From assembly GCA_000827265.1 (NCBI GenBank), contig KN834895.1, forward strand, positions 1 to 27,851: 27,851 nt of DNA. Reading direction: 5' to 3'. This document shows positions 8,901-17,500 of this stretch, one piece after another. Position 1 is the first letter of the stretch; every line of letters begins with the position of its first letter. The translations under genes and the position numbers were made by a program. This DNA comes from Collybiopsis luxurians FD-317 M1. Its lineage: Eukaryota; Basidiomycota; Agaricomycetes; Agaricales; Omphalotaceae. The notes beneath the pieces are model-generated. The model worked only from the letters and a program-made list of their open reading frames with translations. It was not told where the DNA came from and did not search any database.

Positions 8901-10960
8901 ATATCCATGCAGCTTTGAGCAAGGGCAATGTTCTGGTTACAAATCCAATCCTTTGGAAAAAAGTCAAGAAATGATTTGTGGTAAATATATATGCTGTCAT
9001 TCTGAATATAGACCACTGCATGCAACCTATTTATGACTTCACCCACCCGTTCCTCATCTTATTCTTCTGAAGGTCTGGCTATAAGTTTTGCCAACATTGA
9101 CACTGTGAGAGGTTCCTTTGCGCAGACAATTGTACTAACTATAATCTGCACATCCACATATTGCGAGCCTTTTTCATTACCCAGAACATCATCAAGGATT
9201 CTGTGATACAATGATGTCAAACCATACGGTTCTGGAATTGCACTGATTTGAGAATATTCTTAAGCTGTCTGGACTGTTTCTTTATAGACATACGGACAGT
9301 GCTCCCAGGATTTTCAGAAACATATCGAATAGCTGTTGCAGCATAGATGAACAGACTGTCCCATTGTGTTGCAAGCTCATCCAAGTCCTTGGTACAGTTT
9401 GGCACCAAATGAGCCAGTTTAGTATAAATATATTTAGAAATATCTTGTGAGGCCACATTTTTGTCTACATCCTCCAGGTGGCAGATGGCCTTGGATGAAA
9501 GCTGCTCCTTGCATATTTCCACAATATGGTGGTCCGGTCAGCTGGTGACCAACACTTTAAGACCATGGATAATAGCTATGTTATTCAAGAGTTCCTTCAG
9601 AATGTTAGATCCTCTGAGACCTTCAAGCTCATCCAGTGCATCAATAACAACCAGCCAGGTTTGGGAAACATTGTTGTAGATATTCTGTTTCCGTGGCTCA
9701 GACAAAAGTTTGAGTGCATGAGTCATTGTAGTATTAACAGTCTCTTTCTCAACAGCCTTAAGACCATGTTAAAATGCCTCACATCTGTTGGCCAGTTCAT
9801 ATACCACAGTGGGTATTACACTTTTTTTGTGTTCACAACTCAGGTAACTGGCAGGAGCAAAAGAAAAAGGCACCAAGCTGATAGTTCCCATTTTTCCCAT
9901 TGTACTCTTCACAAATTGTCTTTGTAATTGTGGATTTCCCAGTTCCAGCCATGCCACTGATCCCAAATATGGGAGGGCAAGAGTCATCCATATTGGACAC
10001 CCAGGTTCTGATTTGAGCAATAATATCAATCCTGGTTCCAGGAGTGCAACTTTCTCCCTTGGTAGTCATCCCAGTATTGGCACTTTGTGCTGCATTGTGG
10101 GATATAGGCCAGCTCTGAAACTGAAATATATTTCCCATGAGAATGATATTTTAAATCAAAGATGGGCACAATGCTTTTACTCACCATGATTGACATGTTT
10201 ATTTGGTTTAAATCCCTTCGCAGCAACAGCAGTGTAGCTGTCTGTTGCTCAGTCAGTAGATTCAAAAAAACAATAATAATGTCTATAACTGCTAGACATA
10301 CATGCATCCTTTGACTCCTTGTGTTAACACCATCCACTATCCTTTGAGCTTGGCTTGAAATATCAGCTGATTGAAGCACTTGTAGCCAAGTTTTTTGTCC
10401 TCAAATTTGATCTAAGGTACTGCTTGTTGAATAAGGAACCTATGCAAATATTGAGAATGTAATGTTTCAGTTCACAATGTCAGAACTCACTTGGCAAATG
10501 AAATATATTGGTTATCTGCGATTCTTTGCAAAAGTTCCTCTTCAACAATTTTCAAATGTTCAGTAGTATTGTTGAACAGCTCCCATACAACCTCTTTGTT
10601 GATCTGCTATAGTCACAGAACTGGGCGACTCAAGCATCTGGCCGGCAGAATCTGTATGAATCAGACCATAAGGATAACTTCTACCAATTGGCATGGATAG
10701 ATGCCGAGCTATACATAAGTCACAAACAATCTGATTGGATTGCTATAGGAAATACATACCTGTGTTGGTCACAGTCGCCATTGTGGGACTACTAAACTGG
10801 GCCTCAGAATCTATTGAGTATGTGAATAGCTGTTCAAAAGTCACTCATTAGGATTGCAGAAATAAGTCATACCAGAAGCAGGAAATGAAATATCTGCAAT
10901 GGAAGAGACGCAAGACATTAATTTTGGGGTCATGGTCGTATACTACTATAAATGTACCGC
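5933..10960 (-). pseudogene. NWD-A: decayed NACHT-WD40 (NLR-like) gene
   Basis: This is a full-length but broken paralogue of NWD-B on the minus strand. N-terminal exons are visible from about 10950 down: a FPAS-containing exon near 10880-10900, the next at about 10775-10820, then about 10500-10700 with helical sequence such as TEHLKIVEEELLQRIADNQY. The helical region meets an in-frame TAG shortly after YISFAKFLIQQA. The NACHT core is at 9833-10138 with Walker A GMAGTGKST intact; Walker B (WLVVIDALDELEG) is in the piece 9538-9726, in another frame. Later NACHT pieces are 9217-9522 and 8786-9046. Fourteen WD40 blades can be recovered (about 8311 down to 6310), collinear with NWD-B, but spread over at least four frames and split in blade 10 by a solo LTR (6846-7106). 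The C-terminal tail is shifted near 5980 before the expected stop at 5933-5935. Many independent lesions make this a clear pseudogene. The 5' end is approximate. Confidence 0.88.
6846..7106. mobile_element. Solo LTR (261 bp) inserted in blade 10 of NWD-A
   Basis: The insert begins TGTTGGA and ends TCCAACA, i.e. TG...CA termini within a 7-bp inverted repeat. It is flanked by an exact 5-bp target-site duplication, CCAGC at 6841-6845 and 7107-7111. Removing the insert and one CCAGC restores the WDAG/TG...ELK context seen in NWD-B blade 10. No internal gag or pol sequence is present. The TGTTGGA terminus and 5-bp duplication are typical of Copia-type LTRs; superfamily placement is inference. No second copy was noticed in this window. 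Confidence 0.85.
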
Positions 10961-11239
10961 CTGGACCATGAGCAAGACCTGAAATGTTTCAGCAGTTTGA
11001 ACTCTTGCTGACTTGACTTCAAATAAAAAACTCCAGGTTCCATATAACGGCTACACCATATGAGCACTAGAAATAATTGCACGACATAGATTTTATTGTT
11101 ACGGTGTCATAATTTTTGAATATGACTGGCCCGATTCCAGACATGGCATCAAAGCCATAGTATACAAAGAGCCGCGGTGATTGGCGGAACTTTGTGGTTT
11201 CACATGGACGTCATTACGTATATCAAAGCTTTTGTTTTC
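10961..11239. other. Upstream region of NWD-A / spacer to unit B
   Basis: This stretch separates the first recognisable NWD-A exon from repeat module B. On the minus strand a short coding-like piece with a CATTTCAG acceptor reads LAHGPGGTFIVVYDHDPK at about 10923-10980, and could be another N-terminal exon of NWD-A. Nothing else was identified, and no start codon was convincingly placed. Confidence 0.3.
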
Positions 11240-12528
11240 AGTTAGGGCCGTAAACCTCTGGTGCATCAGTCTACATCCACCACCACCATCGCCGCAGAGT
11301 TTTTATATGCTTATTCTACTTGCTAGAGCTCCTTTTCAAAGCTTTCTCAGGCCACCTAATGCATGCAATATTGTCAAATGGATAGTCCCATTTTATCTGC
11401 CTCAAAGCCGGTGTGTTCACTGGCTGGATGCAACGGTTGTTCTTTTCATTGAACCCCCTCGTAGTACTCAAGCAGGTCATACGCAGAAGCCTGAACATGA
11501 TTGGCTCTCCTTGTCTCCAGGTATAGTTTTTCGATTTGCTATTCAACATATATTCTTCGAACCCCTTCATTCCACCATCCGAACCCTCGTCTTCTCTCTA
11601 TCCTCCTCAGCATTGATACATCCTTGTCCTGGTCAAAATTTCCTTATCCTTCAACCATCATTTCCCTCAACTGCATAGTCAGGAATCTGAAGGAAATCAT
11701 GGCCCTTCAATGTGTTTACTATATCGGTAATCTTGCTCCCTTTGTTCCGCTGTTTTTCAAGCTGCTCCCCCAATCTGCTTGGACAGTAAAGAAAGATTTA
11801 TTGGTTCACGTAAGAACCAGTGAGAGGCCCAGTCGGGTCTGATAACCAGCTAAGTGTATAGCAAATAATCTGATAGACCACTGAGACAAGTAGCCTACAA
11901 GGTATGTAGTGAATAATAATGAAAGAAATAATCAGTACTCAGCTCAATTAACTTAGTTGTCTTCTCTAACAACTTGGGCGCAGCAAACTCAGTTCTCAGA
12001 GAGCAGTTGGTCAAAGTCAAAAGGGGGAGATGGAATTTCTTGTCTCTGTATGACAAGTCTATAAACTGGTTTACAGGATGGCGAATATGCCCCTCCAATT
12101 AATTACTATAGTTGGCATTATATATGATAAGTAATGAAAATAAATTGTCCATATGAAGCAGAAGTACCCTCATCTGTCTCCAGCCATTCCAGGGTCTCCA
12201 GGATGGTCAGGGATAACACACAGAAATGAAGAAACAACCTGCACACTGCCTCCTCAGTGTGTAAGTGACAAGATGGGGTGCCCAGTCCCACTGTCTAGGT
12301 TGGTGTGTACCCTGAGATCCCTTCTCAGTTCCCAGCTGTTGACATCTGAGGCAAAAGGGATTGGTGGAAAATTAAAATGCAAGCAGTCAGAGAAACAGAA
12401 AAGGGTAATATGTGTTGTACTAGTATTATGTCCCTTCCACAAATCGGACCCATCAGCTCCCCCATACATTCTTTTGAGATTTGGGGACTAGGAATCTTGA
12501 GCCAAGACATTGGGGATGCTATGAAAAT

Positions 12529-12710
12529 GTGTAACTAAGGGTAGAAGGGAGATGGGATGGTAGTACTAGTGGGACAAGGAGAGCAAATACAAAATGATGG
12601 TGATGGTGATATTGCATGTGGGAAAGAATGATGCCATTGTGTCCATAGGTTATGAATTTAGGGGAAAAGAGTGTAAAGGCAAGAAAGTGATAGATGACAG
12701 GTGGGAATGG
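12529..12710. repeat. Left copy of the sequence flanking the assembly gap
   Basis: These 182 bases recur almost identically at 12821-13003 on the other side of the N run. The only difference seen is one base (gatagatgac here, gataagatgac there). It contains a (ATGGTG)-like stretch near 12594. This is most simply two unmerged ends of the same locus. Confidence 0.9.
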
Positions 12711-12820
12711 NNNNNNNNNNNNNNNNNNNNNNNNNNNNNNNNNNNNNNNNNNNNNNNNNNNNNNNNNNNNNNNNNNNNNNNNNNNNNNNNNNNNNNNNNN
12801 NNNNNNNNNNNNNNNNNNNN
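12711..12820. other. Assembly gap (110 N)
   Basis: This is a run of 110 undetermined bases. Because the two flanks are the same sequence, the gap is probably an artefact (negative gap) and no real sequence need be missing. Open frames crossing it are meaningless. Confidence 0.95.
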
Positions 12821-13003
12821 GTGTAACTAAGGGTAGAAGGGAGATGGGATGGTAGTACTAGTGGGACAAGGAGAGCAAATACAAAATGATGGTGATGGTG
12901 ATATTGCATGTGGGAAAGAATGATGCCATTGTGTCCATAGGTTATGAATTTAGGGGAAAAGAGTGTAAAGGCAAGAAAGTGATAAGATGACAGGTGGGAA
13001 TGA
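12821..13003. repeat. Right copy of the sequence flanking the assembly gap
   Basis: This is a near-perfect repeat of 12529-12710, starting at the first base after the N run. See the left copy for the comparison. Confidence 0.9.
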
Positions 13004-14557
13004 AACATTGAATAGGGAGGGGTGTATTGGTCAAGTAAATTGTGAGGATGTTTAGCATTAGAAGTGATATAAAGAGTAATTAGCTGAAAGGGGAAATGTC
13101 TACCAAGGAGGCAGACGACACTTCCACAACGGTTGATTAGTTGGGTGGCTGGAGAGGGAATTGTGACGGGGTTTGTGAAGGGTGAGTCTCGAGTTTACTA
13201 TTTCATTGATCTATGTTGATCATATTCTGATGTAGTGGGACCAATGACAGTAGCAGCCTCCACCTACTCCACACATTATTGAGTGCCATCACGAGGCCTC
13301 ACTGAGGATGTCCCACGGCACTCTTTCTATGCCTCTCTCTCCTTACATTTCCGATATTACCTTACCCCGATGCGAATGTAAAATGCGCATCTGCGTACTT
13401 ATCTGAGGCCATTTCATGACTCCTTGTTGCAATGGAGTAGCCGAATATGGCTATTGGACTGTGATCACCTGGGAATATCCCATGTACAAGCTGTCAACAG
13501 AATGTATGGGGATGTAACACTGAGCTGTAGGCGCTGTGGAGAAAGCATAGAAACATTGGGGATCGTTAAACCACCAGCTACCACAATGACACAAATATCA
13601 AGGAGCATGGGAATTGACGTCTGAGGTTAGATTTCATTCATGCTTTGCTTTCAATTTTACAGTATTGTGTTCATCATTTATTGCATATTCATGAATTTCT
13701 TTCCTTATCTCCCTTCTTGCCTCCGGATCTATGCCTTTCTGTTGGGATGTCCGTTTCAATAATTCTGAGTATAGTAATTGCATTTGGGACCTGGCTTGTC
13801 CGCCTTTAGTATGTTTAGTATATGATGATACACAAATGGTAAACACGTTACAGCATGCGCCCAATCCCAATCGATTCAAAACTGGACAAGGTCTTTGCCC
13901 ACTCAATGCAGGCGGCCCCTATCGCTGAGTAGTTCCATTTCTGGCTTCGTACGTGACATGAGTTGCGTGCATTTTAGTTCTTGCCATAGAGAGTTAAAAG
14001 TTCAGAGAGAACTCAACATTGCTATGTGTATGTATTTTGTCTCAAGTAGTGATTTGAATTTCAAGAGGAGGTGGTTATTACAGCAGTGATTCTTTATCTG
14101 TACGCCATGTATTTGTATAAGTAGAGGTACAGGGGTAATGAAATGGTATTTAACAATGTAATTTGCCTCAAAGCATACCTCAAATGGGAAGTAAAGTCAA
14201 GAAGGAACACTGATTTTGGTCACTTGAAAATGGACATTGAAGAGACAGAAGATGAACAGTAACGACGACGAATGGGTATTGCAGAGAGACAAGTCATACA
14301 TTAAATATAGGAGACTTCAGGCAGGAGGAACATGTTTTCTCTGTTTCATTTAGCAAGCAAGAATGAGCAAATGCAATGGCAAATGGCATTGCAGCAAAAG
14401 AATGGCAAACTTTCCATGTCTAACTAAATGGAAATGTACCAGTACAAGAACAATGTGAAGAGAGAATAGGAGAAATGGAATTGCAATTAAGAAACTGAAG
14501 TTCAGAACAATTGTTAAAGTCGCGACAGAAGTGACTTATCAAATACCTACCGCATAG

Positions 14558-17500
14558 TCAGTCCGAAGACCCAGTTGTGGGAGTGTAGCACTTTCCCCAG
14601 TTCTCCCCAATGCAGTCCCAATCGAACTGGACTGAAGTATGACCGCGGTGAGAGATTATACACAGACAATTCGGTGTAACCACAGTATAGGATAAGGATG
14701 GGGGAAGCCACATCAAGCGGTGTTCAAAAGAGTGATATGGCTGGATCCATCCTCGATTGTTAGCATTCCAATGTGCATATGAGGAATTCATTGGGGAAGA
14801 GGGGGAAATGAGAGGAAGGCCAAAGTCACGTTGAGCATGAACTCTATCACCATATTCATTCTGTGTTTCTGACAGGATGTTAGTTGCATGGTCTGAGGAA
14901 GGAGCAGTAGAAAGAATGTGGTCAATATGGCTAGTCTCTCCCTTATGCTGTTGACCAGAAGCTGCATTCCATATGCGAATAGTTTGATCTCCTGAACCTG
15001 ACACAATTTTGGATCCATCTGGTGAAAAGGCAACTGAACAAACCCAATCAGTGTGGCCAACCATTACTTTGAGCTGCTCTCCAGCTGCAGCATCCCATAT
15101 GCAGACTGTTTTATCATTTGATCCTGACACTATCTTGGATCCATCTGATGAAAAAGCAACTGCCCACACTGAATCAGCATACCCTTTTATCTGCTGGAGC
15201 CGCTCTCCAAGTTCGACATCCCATATACAAACAGTGTGATCACTTGATCCTGACACAACCATTGCACCATCAAATGAGAAAGTGACCGAAAGAACATAGC
15301 TTGTATGGCCATCCATCTGCTTCAGTTGTTCTCCAGATATTGCATCCCATATACGGATAGTTTTATCATATGATCCTGATACAATTTTGGACTCATCTGA
15401 TGAAAAGGCAACTGACCGCACTCCTTCTGTGTGGCCATTTACCTGCTTGAGCTCTTCTCCAGTTCCAGCATTCCATATGCGAATACTCTTATCAGCCGAG
15501 CCTGAAACAATTTTGGCTCCATTCAATGAAAAGGTCACTGACCAAACCCTTCCAGAGTGACCACACATCTGTTTTAGCTGCCTGCCAGTCACTGTATCCC
15601 ATATGCAAACAGTTTTATCATCCGATCCTGACACAACCCTGGATCCATCTGATGAAATGCAAACTGAATTGATCTCATCTGTATGACCATACATTTGCTT
15701 GAGCTTACCTCCAGTCAGTGCATCCCATATGCAGATAGTTCTATCTGCAGATCCTGATACAACTTTGGATCCATCAGATGAAAAGGCTACAGACCAAACA
15801 GTACCAGTGTGGCCATCCACTGACTTGGGTTGGTCTCCAATAATAGCATCCCATATCCGGATAGTTTCATCATCTGATCCTGACATAATTTTAGATCCAT
15901 CTGGTGAAAGCACTACTGAATTAATCCAATCAGTATGGCCATCAAGCTGCTTGAGCTGTTCTCCAGTTACTGCATCCCATATGCGTACTGTTTTATCATT
16001 GGATCCTGACACAACCAAGGATCCATCAGAGGTAAAGGCAACCGAAGTGACCTCACTTATATGACCACTTATTTTCATGAGGTTGTCTCCAGTTACTGCA
16101 TCCCATATACATACAGAGTGATCTGCAGATCCTGAAACTAATCGTATACCATCTAATGAGAATACAACTGACCAAACCTCACTGGAATGCCCATTGATTA
16201 GCTTGAGCTCTGCTCCAGTACTTGCATTCCATATACCAATAGTTTCATCTGCAGATCCTGAGACAATGTTGACTCCATCTGGTGAGAAAGCCACTGAATA
16301 AACTGCATCAGTGTGGCCAGCCATCTCAATGATTGTGTTACCAGTTACCACATCCCATATATGGACAGTTTTGTCCTTTGATCCTGACACAACTTTCCTA
16401 CCATCTGGTGAAAAGGCAACTGAGTAAACCCAATCAGTGTGACCATTCATAATCATCTCCTGTTCTCCAGTTTCTGCATTCCATAAGCTGACATTTCTAT
16501 CATGTGAACCAGATATAACTTTGGATCCATTTGATGAAAAAGCAACTGAGCGAACCCAATCAGTATGACCTTCCATCTGCAGAAGTTGTTCACCAGTTAG
16601 TGCATCCCATATGCAGACAGAACCATCATTTGAACCAGAAACAAATTTCAATCCATCTGGTGAAAATGCTACTGTTCTGACTGGTCCCCCATATTGCATT
16701 TGTAAAATTTCTCCCCCATGATTACTAACACCTGTACATATGACCTTGGGCACATTTCTAAAATTGTTTTTCCATTGTGTTGCCCTTGGAGTGGTTGCAA
16801 ATTCAGTTGCAAGGCTTGACAAGTATAAATGTGGAGTAGATAATGATGCTGTGGTCTGTGTAAATGACTTCACCAGTCTGTCAACTGTGGCCGCGGCTTC
16901 TATAAATACTAAAGGTGCCTTATTCTGCAATCCAAGCTATAAGCTCACATGTCTTCTTGTTCAGTAAACTAGTACCTGCCTTATTTAGCCATATTTGTAG
17001 GGCCCGAACATTCCTGTAACAATCTTCCTTCTTTTGCAACAAGTTCATGGCTTCAATCCAAAACAATATTTTGCTTTCCATCAGTCCTACCAATGAGTCA
17101 AGCAATGAATTACTAGCTTCTTGCTCAACTAGATGTGAAATCCAATATTGAGTTGCATATCCCAGCTCATTCCCAAGCTTCTCTTGAACTTTACTCTGTA
17201 GGTTCGGCACTTCAAAATCTAACTGGAAAGATGACACAATATCACACATATTAAAATGTAGTCCACACTGTATAATGTGCATACAGTTTTCAGCAAGCAT
17301 AATATTTTGTCCTGCGGTCCAATTCTTTGGAAAGAAGTCAAGAAAAGACTTATGATAAATGTAGATAGCTCCATCCTTTATGTATGTCATTGCATGTAGT
17401 GCATTAACTACATTATTAACCCACATTTCATCAGGCTCTTCCCCAATTTTAACTGACAATTTTGCCAGGATTGGTACTGATAGTGGTTCCCTGGAACAAA

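Larger units (their letters stand above)
11786..13127. mobile_element. Unclassified insertion in repeat module B
   Basis: Copies A and C read continuously through tggacggttgattag (or a close variant). In copy B the sequence leaves homology after cttggac (11785) and resumes at ggttgattag (about 13128). The inserted part is at most 1.34 kb and includes a run of N and a duplicated 182-bp flank, so the true length is probably about 1.05 kb. I see no clear terminal inverted repeat, target-site duplication or recognisable transposon protein; the ORFs inside (e.g. 12153-12491) have no motif. A mobile element or filler insertion is inferred from the comparison only. Confidence 0.5.
11240..14557 (+). 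repeat. Repeat module, copy B, interrupted by a 1.34 kb insertion
   Basis: This copy matches module A in order. 11240-11785 aligns with about 3960-4503, and 13128-14557 aligns with about 4508-5932. It includes the GTGAGTCTC...GATGTAG block (about 13181-13235) and, near its end, the sequence homologous to the small membrane ORF of module A. That ORF is broken here by a one-base shift near 14063 and a TAG in aagtagagg near 14120. The region 11786-13127 has no counterpart in A or C. The module sits immediately downstream of, and converges on, NWD-B, exactly as module A does on NWD-A. Modules and NLR genes were therefore duplicated together. Confidence 0.7.

Noticed and set aside
12594..13008. 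Open frames crossing the N run on both strands
   Set aside because: They consist partly of undetermined bases and of sequence duplicated around the assembly gap.
15699..16064. Plus-strand open frame of 121 codons rich in DPSDEKAT-like repeats
   Set aside because: It is the antisense of the WD40 array of NWD-B. The repeat makes antisense frames open periodically (also 15009-15239 and 6427-6615). It has no independent start context or motif.
14936..16699. Regularly spaced repeats resembling a CRISPR-like or satellite array
   Set aside because: The 126-bp period is exactly 42 codons and encodes WD40 blades with coding-type variation; the host is a eukaryote.
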